Positions 7,431 through 15,419 are shown, numbered from the stretch's first letter. The stretch is DNA of 31,983 nt from an uncultured Polycyclovorans sp. (GCA_936928855.1 CAKZHZ010000001.1:1-31983), one strand, 5' to 3'. Numbers and translations: made by a program. The notes: generated by a model not told the origin, from the sequence alone.

Positions 7431-8917
7431 CAGTGCACTCCGGTGTGGGGGTTCGTGTTCGGACGGTCATGCCCGGCGTGCGCGTCGTGCCCGGTGGGCG
7501 CCGCGTCCGGCAGGGTGATGGCATCGGACAGGGGGGCCTGGCGTGGCGTCTCGCCGGGCAGGGCGGCGCCCAGCGCGCGCTGCAGCGCCACGCGGGCGAG
7601 CCAGTAGTCCCGCAGGGTGTCGAGATAGCCGGCGTAGGCCTGGTAGGCCTCCTGCCGGGCCAGCAACAGCTCGAACTGACCGACCAGCATGTAGTTCTGC
7701 AGCTCCTGCATGCGGGCAACCACGGCTTCGCTCTGCGGCACCAGGCCCTCGCGGAATTGCTGCACCCGCGCCTGCGCCGACTGCACCCGTACCACCGCGG
7801 TGGCCACGCCGTTGGCCACCGCGGCGCGAACCGCCTCGGCCTCTGCCATGGCCTGCTCCCGGCGCGCCTGCAGACGCAGCACCGCGCTCTGACGCTTGCC
7901 GAACAGCGGAATCTCGAGGGCAACAGTGGGCCCCAGCAACCGGGCGCCATCGCCCTCGCGTTCGCCTTCGATTCCCACCTCGACAAAGGGCACCCAGCGC
8001 AGGGTCCGCGCCAGCGCCAGCGCCCCGTCGATGGCCTCGATCTCGCGCTGCCTGGCGATCAGGTCGAGCCGCTGCTCCATTGCGGACGCGACCAGTGCAT
8101 CGGCAGACAGGGTCTCCTCAATCGGCAGCGGCAGACGCGTATCGAGCGTCCAGACCAGCGGTGGCGACAGGCCCATCGCTTCGTTGAGCGCCAGGGCCGC
8201 GCTGCGGGCATCGGCCTCGGCCGATTCGTGCTCCAGTTGCGCGCGGTGTGCCGCCGCCTGCTCGCGGGCCAGGGCCAGCGCATTGATGTTGCCGGCGTCC
8301 TTGAAGCGTTGCGCCAACTCGGCCGACGCCGAGGCCGCATGGGCAATGACGCCACGCATCTGCGCCGTCTGTGCGGCACCGACCGCCTCGTAGTAGCGCG
8401 CCAGAACGTCGGCAGCCAAGTTCTGGATCGCCGCCGCGGCCTCGGCCTCGGCCTGATCGCGGCCATGGCCGGCCATCCGGCTGCGGCTGCGCAGGAACAA
8501 CAGGTCGGTGAAGTTCTGGACCAGGCCATAGCCCAGGCTCGTGCGCTCGCCGGTCGCATTGGATTCGAGCGCCGAGAACGACAGGACCGGATTGGACAGG
8601 CGACTGGCATCCAGCCAGTCGGCCTGGGCCAGGCCGAGCTGCGCATAACTCACGCGCAGCCGCGGACTCTTGAGCAGGGCAATGCCCAGCGCACGATCTG
8701 CGCTCAGCGGGTCGGCAAGCAGCGCGGTGATCTGCTGCTCGATCGATTCAGGATCAGCCGAAAGGGCTGAAGGACGGGACGCAAGGGTGGGGTCGCGGCT
8801 GGCCAGCAGGCTTTGCACATCGCGCAGGCCGCGATCGGCCGGTGCGGTGGCGCAGCCGCTCAGGACGGCGACGACGAGAATACTTGCGAGCCGCCCGTGA
8901 AAGACGGTGTGACGCAC
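7430..8917 (-). CDS. TolC/CusC-family outer-membrane efflux lipoprotein
   Basis: A 495-residue outer-membrane channel of the OEP/TolC family. It has a lipoprotein signal (VLSGC, Cys 22) and then long, Ala/Gln/Glu-rich helical stretches with paired LxxA repeats, as in the periplasmic alpha-barrel. The start is GTG (complement 8915-8917), with GGAGG 8 bases upstream. The C-terminal tail is His-rich (HDAHAGHD...NPHTGVH), suggesting metal binding. No RND pump or membrane-fusion gene is present in the window, so it either works with a pump encoded elsewhere or serves the adjacent multicopper oxidase. TolC-like/oxidase pairs are common in copper-resistance loci. Confidence 0.85.
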   Translation of the reverse strand: MRHTVFHGRLASILVVAVLSGCATAPADRGLRDVQSLLASRDPTLASRPSALSADPESIEQQITALLADPLSADRALGIALLKSPRLRVSYAQLGLAQADWLDASRLSNPVLSFSALESNATGERTSLGYGLVQNFTDLLFLRSRSRMAGHGRDQAEAEAAAAIQNLAADVLARYYEAVGAAQTAQMRGVIAHAASASAELAQRFKDAGNINALALAREQAAAHRAQLEHESAEADARSAALALNEAMGLSPPLVWTLDTRLPLPIEETLSADALVASAMEQRLDLIARQREIEAIDGALALARTLRWVPFVEVGIEGEREGDGARLLGPTVALEIPLFGKRQSAVLRLQARREQAMAEAEAVRAAVANGVATAVVRVQSAQARVQQFREGLVPQSEAVVARMQELQNYMLVGQFELLLARQEAYQAYAGYLDTLRDYWLARVALQRALGAALPGETPRQAPLSDAITLPDAAPTGHDAHAGHDRPNTNPHTGVH

Positions 8918-8992
8918 GGTGGGAACCTCCGTTGGACGCTGGAAAACAGACGGATGCGCATACAGCCGGCATCCGCCTGCGCGAGGCAGGCG

Positions 8993-9385
8993 TCAGACGA
9001 AGATGGGAGGTCGAAGCGGAACCGTCAGCGGGGGGCTGACCGCATCCGTCGGGGCGACGGCAGGCGCCGGATGCCCTGCGGACCAGTCCTGAAACGCCAC
9101 CGCGCGCGATGCCGTGAGGGCGGAGGCACAAGGGGTGGCACAGTGGCCCGCGCAGTCACAACCGCTGTCGCAGAACGTTGCCGTGGAGGCCGACGACACC
9201 GGCAACGACATGCTGTCCGATGGCACTGCCGCAGCATGGCCGCGATGATGTGCGTGCGGATCGGCATCCGCCACCTCGGCGGCCGGCCCATGCGCGCAGG
9301 CCACCCCACCGGCGAAGGCCGCGCCCTGCAGCGCGAGGCTCGATGCCAGCAACCAGGTGAGCATCAGGAACGACCGGATCAGCAT
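8993..9385 (-). CDS. small His/Cys-rich exported protein, putative copper-related
   Basis: A 130-residue protein with a hydrophobic signal segment (MLIRSFLMLTWLLASSLAL) and then a metal-binding-looking region: HAHHRGH followed by CDSGCDCAGHCATPC. It ends in a Pro-rich tail (PLRPPIFV). This looks like the small periplasmic proteins that head copper or cation efflux loci (CopL/CzcI-like by appearance), but I cannot assign a family with certainty. The ATG complement at 9383-9385 is chosen because the signal peptide begins there; a longer in-frame start exists at 9442 but would overlap the preceding gene. No strong ribosome site is visible. It lies 31 bp after the HExxH gene and 75 bp before the TolC-like gene, probably in one transcript. 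Confidence 0.6.
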   Translation of the reverse strand: MLIRSFLMLTWLLASSLALQGAAFAGGVACAHGPAAEVADADPHAHHRGHAAAVPSDSMSLPVSSASTATFCDSGCDCAGHCATPCASALTASRAVAFQDWSAGHPAPAVAPTDAVSPPLTVPLRPPIFV

Positions 9386-9416
9386 GGCGGTATTGAACCC
9401 CGGGTGCCCGAATAGT

Positions 9417-9938
9417 TCAACGCGTCTCCGCATCGGAAACAAAGGCGGCGCCGTCGGGGATCGGCCCGCCGCGGGCCACCCGCAGGAACTCCGGCACCTC
9501 GATGATCAGGGTCGCCAGCACGCCCAGGGCGGTGAGGATCAGCGCCACACGATCCGCCCAGAAAACCGGCTGCAGCCACAGCGCGTAGGCGATCACGGTG
9601 AGCAGGCTGGCGACAAAGCCGCCGCTGGCCATCCAGAAAAACTGACGCCGACTGTTGCGGGCCGTGTCCCAGCGGAACAGGAAAGCACCGGTGACGCCGG
9701 CTGGCAGGATCACCGAGGCGCGGCTGATCAGCGCACCGGCGAGATGCCCCCACTCGTGCAGCAGATACCCGGCCAGCGCCAGCATCGACGCCGCCAGTGC
9801 CGCCACCGGCCAGGCGGCGCCACGGCCATCGAGCTGCAGCGCGCGCGCCCATTGCAGTATCAACAGGGCCAGCAGGATCAGCGCGATGTCGCGCGCCAGC
9901 ACCTTCAGCGGCAGATGGCGGCGCAGCCAGGCGATCAC
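9417..9938 (-). CDS. HExxH integral membrane protein, site-2-protease-like
   Basis: A 173-residue membrane protein with about four to five hydrophobic segments. HEWGH at 61-65 sits at the end of the second segment. This is the HExxH zinc motif seen in M50 intramembrane proteases. A clear second M50 motif (N/D-x-x-P-x-x-x-LDG) is not visible; LDG occurs at 36-38, before the HExxH, so protease activity is uncertain. I start at GTG (complement 9936-9938), which overlaps the TGA of the upstream SDR gene as GTGA. This is the same coupling style as the other genes of the block; a longer ATG start would extend into the SDR gene. Its role between the SDR and the copper genes is unknown. Confidence 0.6.
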   Translation of the reverse strand: MIAWLRRHLPLKVLARDIALILLALLILQWARALQLDGRGAAWPVAALAASMLALAGYLLHEWGHLAGALISRASVILPAGVTGAFLFRWDTARNSRRQFFWMASGGFVASLLTVIAYALWLQPVFWADRVALILTALGVLATLIIEVPEFLRVARGGPIPDGAAFVSDAETR

Positions 9939-10858
9939 GACAGCAGGCTCCGCCCGGTGAGCGCCTCGCAGGCCGCCCACAGCCGCTGACATTGGGCGAC
10001 GTCCTGTGCCGGTGCCGACAGCGGCACCCGCACAGGCGCTCCGCGCATCTCGCCGAAGCCGTCCGGCCCCCAGAAGTCGCCACCCGCCACCTCGGCCCCG
10101 GTCGCGGCCTGTAGCAGGCAGGCGGCACCGGCCTCGGCAGGCTGGCCGAAACCCCGCATGGCAATCCAGAAGGCCACATCGGTGAGGTGGTCCGCCAGCG
10201 TGCGGCGCACCTGTCCGCGACGGCTGTCGCCGATGCCGGTGCGGGCCACGCCCGGATGGGCCGCCACCGACACCAGGGCCGGCAGGTGCACACGACTGCG
10301 GCGGTGCGCTTCCATCGCCAGCATCAGGCAGGCCAGCTTGGCCTGGTTGTAGGCGCGCTGCGGTTCATAGCGATGCTGCGCCTGGAGATCCTCGAAATCG
10401 ATCTCCGCGCGGCGGTGCACCAGGCTCGACGTCCACACCACCCGCGGCGCGGCACTGGCCGCCAGCGCCGGCCAGAGATCGGCCATCAGGGCGAAATGCC
10501 CCAGCACGTTGACGCCGAACTTCAACTCGAAACCGTCCGCCGTCTCGGCCCGCTGCAACGGTGGCAGCAGGCCGGCGTTGGCCACCAGCAGGTCGATCAC
10601 CGGCCATTCCGCGCACCAGGCTTCCGCCGCATCCCGGATGGCGGACAGACGCCCCAGATCCAGCGGACGGAACCGCACCGTGGCCTGCGGACAATCCCGG
10701 GCGAGTGCCTGACAGGCTGCCTCGCCGCCCGCGACGTTGCGGTCGCTCATCACCACGGTCGCGCCCCGCGCGGCCAGCCCTCGTGCGGTTTCCAGACCCA
10801 GACCGCTGGCGGCGCCGGTGACGACCGCCACACGGCCGCGCAGGTCGTCGGCGCTCAT
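9935..10858 (-). CDS. SDR-family NADP-type reductase (retinol-dehydrogenase-like)
   Basis: A 307-residue 'extended loop' SDR of the retinol dehydrogenase/WWOX/protochlorophyllide-reductase-like group. TGAASGLG is at 14-21. Arg at the end of beta-2 (R40) points to NADP(H). NAG is at 94-96, N117 and S144/S145 are present, and Y170-x3-K174 is catalytic. The insert between Ser and Tyr (EIDFEDLQ...) is typical of this group. Its ATG overlaps the stop of the upstream reductase gene (ATGA), and its stop overlaps the GTG start of the HExxH membrane gene. It is therefore an internal member of the minus-strand operon. The substrate is unknown; a lipophilic ketone or aldehyde is likely from the group. 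Confidence 0.85.
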   Translation of the reverse strand: MSADDLRGRVAVVTGAASGLGLETARGLAARGATVVMSDRNVAGGEAACQALARDCPQATVRFRPLDLGRLSAIRDAAEAWCAEWPVIDLLVANAGLLPPLQRAETADGFELKFGVNVLGHFALMADLWPALAASAAPRVVWTSSLVHRRAEIDFEDLQAQHRYEPQRAYNQAKLACLMLAMEAHRRSRVHLPALVSVAAHPGVARTGIGDSRRGQVRRTLADHLTDVAFWIAMRGFGQPAEAGAACLLQAATGAEVAGGDFWGPDGFGEMRGAPVRVPLSAPAQDVAQCQRLWAACEALTGRSLLS

Positions 10859-12081
10859 GAGGCCGCCGGCCGACGGTTGAGTGCGACATCGGGCGGCGGC
10901 TGCAGCGTGCAGTGCGTCCCGGCAGCGGTGTACATGCTGGTCACGCACTGGTTGCAGGCGGTACAGCCGGACACCGTGGCGCGCCCGTCCCGGAACTGAT
11001 GCACCAGGTCGGGGCTGTGAATCAGCGCGCGGCCCATCACCACGGCGTCGAAGCCGTCATCCATGACGTGGCGCACCCCGTCCACCGACTTGGCACCACC
11101 GAGATAGGCCAGCGGCATGCGTACCGCCGCCCGGACCTGCCGCGAATACTCGCGAAGGTACAACTCGCGAAACCGGATTTTCGGCTCCATCAGCCGTGAC
11201 ACCCGGACCGCAAACCGGATCAATGGATTGTCGATACTGCCGGTCACTGCGCTGGCGGGCATGTTGCTGCCGAAGATCGCCCACGGCGCCTCCACGTTCA
11301 TGCCGCCGGAGAGCACCAGCAGGTGCGCGCCCGCCGACTCCAGCGCGCGGGTGGTGGTGATCACATCTTCGATCGGTGCTCCGCGGCGGTGACCCTCGGT
11401 CACACTGAGCTTGCAGATCACGGCAAGATCGCGGCCCACCGCTTCCAGCACCCGCGACAGCACTTCCACCGGGAATCGGGCACGGCGCGCCGCATCACCA
11501 CCGTAGTCGTCGCGCCGGCGGTTGTAGGCCGGTGACAGAAACTGACTGAGCAGGTATCCGTGCCCCATGTGCAGCTCGACTGCATCGAAGCCGGCGGCGC
11601 GCGCGCGGCGGGCGGCGGTGACGAAGTCGTCGGCGACGGCATCCATGTCGGCGCGGGTCATCGCCGCCTTGCGCAGGCGCCCCACCATGACCCCGGGCGG
11701 ATTGAGGCCGCCGGATGCGCTCAGGGGGCGCGGCGTCGCCAGCGCTGGCAGGAAGGTGAAGGCGCCGCCATGCGTGAGCTGGGCGCTGACCGCGCCGCCT
11801 TCCCGATGGACCGCCTCGGTCAGCACACGCAGATGCGGCTGCGTTGGGCCATCCATCAGCACCTGATCCTCGAAGGTGCGACCGTCCGGGCTCACGGCGC
11901 AGTAGGCAACCGTCGTCAACGCCGCGCCGCCTGCCGCCATGCTGCGATGGTGCTCGACCAAGGCCGCAGACGGCACCCCGCCCTTGGCCATGCCCTCATT
12001 GGTGGCCGATTTGATAAAGCGGTTGCGCAGGGTGACCGGCCCCAACCGCAGGGGCGTGAACGCCTGCGCCAGCCCGCTCAC
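10855..12081 (-). CDS. old-yellow-enzyme-family NADH:flavin oxidoreductase
   Basis: A 408-residue FMN TIM-barrel reductase. The N-terminal PLRLGPVTLRNRF segment, the catalytic-face HMGHGYLLSQFLSP, RRDDYGG, and the C-terminal VVMGRALIHSPDLV phosphate-binding region are family hallmarks. Unlike short OYEs it carries a C-terminal Cys cluster, CTACNQC plus a fourth Cys eleven residues on. This is similar to the 4Fe-4S site of 2,4-dienoyl-CoA reductase and trimethylamine dehydrogenase, but here the C-terminal FAD/NAD domains are missing. It presumably reduces an activated C=C bond of an enone or dienoyl-CoA, using an external electron donor. Start and stop both overlap neighbours by ATGA, placing it between a crotonase and an SDR in one operon. 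Confidence 0.85.
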   Translation of the reverse strand: MSGLAQAFTPLRLGPVTLRNRFIKSATNEGMAKGGVPSAALVEHHRSMAAGGAALTTVAYCAVSPDGRTFEDQVLMDGPTQPHLRVLTEAVHREGGAVSAQLTHGGAFTFLPALATPRPLSASGGLNPPGVMVGRLRKAAMTRADMDAVADDFVTAARRARAAGFDAVELHMGHGYLLSQFLSPAYNRRRDDYGGDAARRARFPVEVLSRVLEAVGRDLAVICKLSVTEGHRRGAPIEDVITTTRALESAGAHLLVLSGGMNVEAPWAIFGSNMPASAVTGSIDNPLIRFAVRVSRLMEPKIRFRELYLREYSRQVRAAVRMPLAYLGGAKSVDGVRHVMDDGFDAVVMGRALIHSPDLVHQFRDGRATVSGCTACNQCVTSMYTAAGTHCTLQPPPDVALNRRPAAS

Positions 12082-12851
12082 GTGCGGCCCCGCTGCAGGA
12101 AGGCCGCCAATCGACTGGCGAACAGCGGTGTCTCGGCGTTGCGCAGGAAGGTAGCCCGCTCCCGGTCCAGTTGCGCGCGCAGCGCATCGGCGTCGCCGCC
12201 GTTGAGCAACTGCTTGAAACCCTGCAGCACCTGCATCGGATGCCGTGCCAGACGCGCCGCATAGGCGCGGCCGCTTGCCGTCAGGTCCGCGGCTGCCACC
12301 ACGTCCAGCACCAGTCCAAGTGACTGCGCTTCAGCGGGCGTGAGGTGGTCCCGGGCCAACAGCAGATCGAAGGCCTGCATGGCCCCGACACGCTGCAACA
12401 GGAAATGGCTGAGCCCCCCATCGGAGGTGGTGGCGAGCCCGGGGTAACCTGGAATGAACCGGCTGCTGTCCGCAGCCAGCACGATATCGCCGCTCATCGC
12501 CAGGGAAAAGCCGGCCCCGGCAGCCGCCCCGTTGACCAGCGTGATGACCGGTTGCGGAAGTGCGCGCAGGCCGATCACGGCCGCGTGGACGGCATCGATG
12601 ATGGCCGACAGCAGGCGTTCCCGTTCGGCGCCGGCACTGGCGCTGTGCATCGCATGGATATCGCCGCCAACACAGAACAACCGCCCCTCGGAGCCCAGCA
12701 GAATGACCCGGCTGTCCGGATCGCGCGCCAGCTCACCGACGGCATCACGCAGTGCCTCAGCGGCGGCGAGGTCGATCGACGGGGCACCACCCGCCGGTCC
12801 CAGCCACAGATGGGTGACACCGTCTTCCAGACGCTCGATCCGAATGCTCAT
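12078..12851 (-). CDS. crotonase-superfamily enoyl-CoA isomerase/hydratase-like protein
   Basis: A 257-residue crotonase-fold protein. Oxyanion-hole segments are FCVGGDI (59-65) and NGAAAGAGFSLAM (107-119). The hydratase glutamates are absent: the first position is Ser in GAGFSL and the second is in IPGYPGL. TTSDGG places an Asp (D144) where PaaG-type 1,2-epoxyphenylacetyl-CoA isomerases and enoyl-CoA isomerases carry their acid. I therefore favour an isomerase-type reaction on an acyl-CoA over plain hydration. The stop overlaps the start of the flavin reductase (ATGA), and the upstream SDR gene ends 3 bp before its start. A pathway joining SDR, isomerase and enone reductase is a natural reading. 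Confidence 0.85.
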   Translation of the reverse strand: MSIRIERLEDGVTHLWLGPAGGAPSIDLAAAEALRDAVGELARDPDSRVILLGSEGRLFCVGGDIHAMHSASAGAERERLLSAIIDAVHAAVIGLRALPQPVITLVNGAAAGAGFSLAMSGDIVLAADSSRFIPGYPGLATTSDGGLSHFLLQRVGAMQAFDLLLARDHLTPAEAQSLGLVLDVVAAADLTASGRAYAARLARHPMQVLQGFKQLLNGGDADALRAQLDRERATFLRNAETPLFASRLAAFLQRGRT

Positions 12852-12854
12852 CGC

Positions 12855-13610
12855 CTACCCCAGAAATGCCTGACCGCCGTCGGCGGCAATGCTTTGGCCG
12901 TTGACGTAACGACAGTCATCGCCACACAACGCCACCACCAGCCGACCGATGTCCTGCTCGCAGTCGCCCACCCGCTGCTGCGGCACGGTGGCGATGAAGG
13001 CAGCCGACTCCTCCGGCCGCTCGCGGGTCCACCAGGCCATGGCGGGTGAATTGGCGAGCGGCAGCAGGCAGTTGCTGCGAATGCCGTCCCGCGCCCATTC
13101 GCAGGCGGCGGCGCGAGTGAGCTGGCGAATGGCCTCCTTGACTGCGCCATAGGCGCCGTAGCCGCTCATGTCCCAGCGCTTGGCGGCGGGCGAGCCCAGA
13201 TTGATGATGCAGCCATCCCCTTTGAGATGCGGATGGCACAGCTTCATCAAACGGAAGGTGGCCAGCGGCCCCGAAGCCCATCCGGCTTCGAACGCTTCGT
13301 CGCTGACCTGATCCAGCGTGCCCAATGGCACTTCCTGTGCATTGTTGACGAGGATATGGAGTCCACCGAAGGCTGACACCACGGTATCAACGCATCGTGC
13401 GAGATCGTCCGGTGACTTGACGTCACAGGCCACCGCCAGGGCTCTGCCACCGCGCGCGGTGATCTGATCCACCGTGGTTTCCAGCTTGGCCAGCGTGCGC
13501 CCGGTGACCGCCACGGCCACACCCTCGGCGGCCAGTGCCAGTGCGATCCCCTGTCCCACCCCCTGCCCGGCACCGGTCACCAATGCCACCTTGCCTTTCA
13601 GCCCCGCCAT
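12855..13610 (-). CDS. SDR-family oxidoreductase with altered NNAG and Asn motifs
   Basis: A 251-residue SDR, first gene of the long minus-strand block. TGAGQGVG is at 12-19, GR at the beta-2 end suggests NADP(H), and S140, Y154 and K158 form the catalytic triad. Two family landmarks are altered: NNAG reads NNAQ (89-92), and the catalytic Asn of the alpha-4 helix seems replaced by Trp/Ala in AGWASGP. The C-terminal YVNGQSIAADGG is normal. It could still be active, since the Ser-Tyr-Lys set is intact, but proton relay may differ. It begins 136 bp from the divergent Lys-rich protein gene, so the promoter for the block should lie in that gap. Confidence 0.85.
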   Translation of the reverse strand: MAGLKGKVALVTGAGQGVGQGIALALAAEGVAVAVTGRTLAKLETTVDQITARGGRALAVACDVKSPDDLARCVDTVVSAFGGLHILVNNAQEVPLGTLDQVSDEAFEAGWASGPLATFRLMKLCHPHLKGDGCIINLGSPAAKRWDMSGYGAYGAVKEAIRQLTRAAACEWARDGIRSNCLLPLANSPAMAWWTRERPEESAAFIATVPQQRVGDCEQDIGRLVVALCGDDCRYVNGQSIAADGGQAFLG

Positions 13611-13746
13611 CAGCTTCTCCTTCCCCCCGTTTTGGCGAAAGTGTGCGAGCGGCGGCTCAGGGTTTCCTAACCCGCGTGGGGTAGATCATCCGGGGACGCG
13701 CATCGAAACCCTTTACACTGGGGCGCCCCACTGGCTGGAGGCGCCC

Positions 13747-13884
13747 ATGGCCAAGCCGAACTACAACTTTGAAAAACGCCAGCGCGAACTGAAGAAAAGC
13801 AAAAAGCAGGAAGAGAAACGGCTGAAGAAGCTGGCCCGCAACAGCAGCTCCGAAACGCCGAATCCCCAGGAGCCGACGCCGTGA
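13747..13884 (+). CDS. conserved 45-residue Lys/Glu-rich small protein
   Basis: A short highly charged protein, MAKPNYNFEKRQRELKKSKK followed by QEEKRLKKLARN and a Ser/Pro tail. Small proteins of this form (MAxPNYxFEKRQRE...) recur as unnamed conserved proteins in Proteobacteria, by recollection. The central part should form a single charged helix, and nucleic-acid or ribosome association is possible but unshown. The ATG at 13747 has GGAG 7 bases upstream; longer in-frame starts would run into the promoter region and lack similarity. It precedes the RIO kinase gene by 131 bp. Confidence 0.7.
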   Translation: MAKPNYNFEKRQRELKKSKKQEEKRLKKLARNSSSETPNPQEPTP

Positions 13885-13948
13885 GCCCGGCGATGGACCA
13901 CGGAAAGCAAGTCCGAAAACCGTCATTGCCCGGGCGGTGCCGAACCCG

Positions 13949-13980
13949 CGCACCCCGGTTGGCGCGGCCATCCGGGTGCG
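13949..13980 (+). terminator. candidate hairpin between the small protein and RIO kinase genes
   Basis: CGCACCCCGG (13949-13958) pairs with CCGGGTGCG (13972-13980), a nine-pair stem with one bulged C and a 13-base loop. No T-run follows. It could end or attenuate the small-protein transcript before the GTG-started kinase gene, or be incidental in GC-rich DNA. Confidence 0.25.
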
Positions 13981-14015
13981 ACGAAGTCACCGGTTCAGTG
14001 AACTAGGCCGCCATC

Positions 14016-14885
14016 GTGCGCATCCCGAAGGGCCTGCAACCACTGGTGGACGAAGGCATCGTCGACGGCGTGCTGCGTCAGCTAAAGAGCGGCAAGGAGG
14101 CCTCGGTCTTCATCGTCACCAGCGGCGGACAGCATCGCTGCGCCAAGGTCTACAAGGCCGCAGAGCAACGTGGCTTCCACCGGCTGGCGGAGTACCAGGA
14201 AGGCCGCAAGGCACGCGGCAGCCGCGACGCCCGCGCCATGGGGCGCCGCGGTCGCCACGGCCGCCGGGTCCAGGAGGCCGAGTGGAAGAATGCCGAGATC
14301 GACGCGCTCTACCGCCTCGCGGCCGCCGGCGTACGGGTACCGCAGCCACAGGGCGTTTACGACGGCGTGCTGATCATGGAGCTGCTGCTGGATGCCGACG
14401 GCGACGTCGCACCCCAGCTGCACGCCGTGGACATGGCCCCCGAGCAGGCGCATGAACACTTCCGATTCATGATCGACCAGATCGTGCGCATGCTCTGCGC
14501 CGGTCTGATCCACGGCGACCTGTCGGAGTACAACGTGCTGGTCGACGCGCAGGGGCCCGTCATCATCGATCTGCCGCAGGCGGTGGATGCCGCCGGCAAC
14601 AACAATGCATTCCGCATGCTGGAACGCGACGTCAACAACATGCGCACGGTGTTTGCCCGCTTCGCGCCCGCGTTGGCCGAAACCGAGTACGCCCATGAGA
14701 TCTGGGCGCACTACCAGGCCAGCACGCTGACGCCGGACACGCCCCTCACCGGCTGCTTCGTGCACGACGACACGGCCGCCGACGTCGACGCGGTGCTCGA
14801 CCAGATCGAGGCGGCGCGGCTGGAAGCCGAAGCGCGGGAGCGTGGCCGTCTCGCGGCCGAAGCGGCAGCGGCCGCCCGCGACTGA
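14016..14885 (+). CDS. RIO1-family serine protein kinase
   Basis: A 289-residue RIO-type atypical kinase/ATPase. Visible elements are SGKEASVF (25-32, the flexible P-loop of RIO1), the AKVYK lysine (K44), the RIO1 insertion around EYQEGRKARGSRDARAM with EWKNAEIDALYRL, HGDLSEYNVLV (catalytic D168, N173), and IIDLPQAVD (metal-binding D185 in place of DFG). Archaeal and eukaryotic RIO1 acts in small-subunit ribosome maturation; the target of bacterial members is not established to my knowledge. The start is GTG at 14016, directly before the conserved RIPKGLQPLVDEG segment. The C-terminus is an Ala/Glu/Arg-rich helix. The deformylase gene starts 3 bp after its stop, so the two are probably co-transcribed. 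Confidence 0.88.
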   Translation: MRIPKGLQPLVDEGIVDGVLRQLKSGKEASVFIVTSGGQHRCAKVYKAAEQRGFHRLAEYQEGRKARGSRDARAMGRRGRHGRRVQEAEWKNAEIDALYRLAAAGVRVPQPQGVYDGVLIMELLLDADGDVAPQLHAVDMAPEQAHEHFRFMIDQIVRMLCAGLIHGDLSEYNVLVDAQGPVIIDLPQAVDAAGNNNAFRMLERDVNNMRTVFARFAPALAETEYAHEIWAHYQASTLTPDTPLTGCFVHDDTAADVDAVLDQIEAARLEAEARERGRLAAEAAAAARD

Positions 14886-14888
14886 TCC

Positions 14889-15419
14889 ATGATCCGCGGC
14901 ATCCTGCGATACGGCGATCCGCGGCTGCTGGTCCCGTCGCAGCCGGTCACCGCCTTCGATACGCCGGACCTGCACGCACTGATTGAGGACCTGCGCGACA
15001 CCATGATCGCCGCCAATGGCGCCGGGCTGGCCGCACCACAGATCGGTGTGCCGCTGCGGGTCGTGATCTTCGGGTTTGACCACAACCCGCGCTATCCCGA
15101 TGCCGAGGCGGTGCCGTACACGGTGCTGTGCAACCCGACGCTGACGCCAATCGGCGATGCCGAGGACCTCGGCTGGGAAGGCTGCCTCAGCGTCCCCGGC
15201 ATGCGCGGTCAGGTGCCGCGATACACGCATCTGCACTACACCGGTTTCGACGCCGAGGGCAACGCCATCGACCGTCGCGTCAGCGGCTTCCATGCCCGGG
15301 TGGTGCAACACGAGTGCGACCACCTCGACGGCGTGCTCTACCCGATGCGGATTCGCGACCTGCGTCACTTCGGCTTCGCCGACGCACTGTTCCCCGGCCA
15401 GATCCTGGGCGACGACTGA
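14889..15419 (+). CDS. def: peptide deformylase
   Basis: A 176-residue peptide deformylase that removes the formyl group from the N-terminal Met of new proteins. All three motifs are intact: GAGLAAPQIG (44-53), EGCLS (97-101), and HECDH (141-145). Metal ligands are C99, H141 and H145, with E142 catalytic. The insertion FDHNPRYPDAEAVPY between motifs 1 and 2 and the trailing FGFADALFPG make it resemble the extra 'def' paralogues of proteobacteria more than the housekeeping copy next to fmt. No fmt gene is nearby. It follows the RIO kinase by 3 bp. This hints at a translation-linked pair, but the partnership may only be positional. Confidence 0.92.
   Translation: MIRGILRYGDPRLLVPSQPVTAFDTPDLHALIEDLRDTMIAANGAGLAAPQIGVPLRVVIFGFDHNPRYPDAEAVPYTVLCNPTLTPIGDAEDLGWEGCLSVPGMRGQVPRYTHLHYTGFDAEGNAIDRRVSGFHARVVQHECDHLDGVLYPMRIRDLRHFGFADALFPGQILGDD

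Noticed and set aside
13611..13746. A promoter in the divergent gap before the Lys-rich protein (TTTACACT near 13710)
   Set aside because: The -10-like box has no convincing -35 at proper spacing, so I do not list it, although a promoter must exist in this gap.
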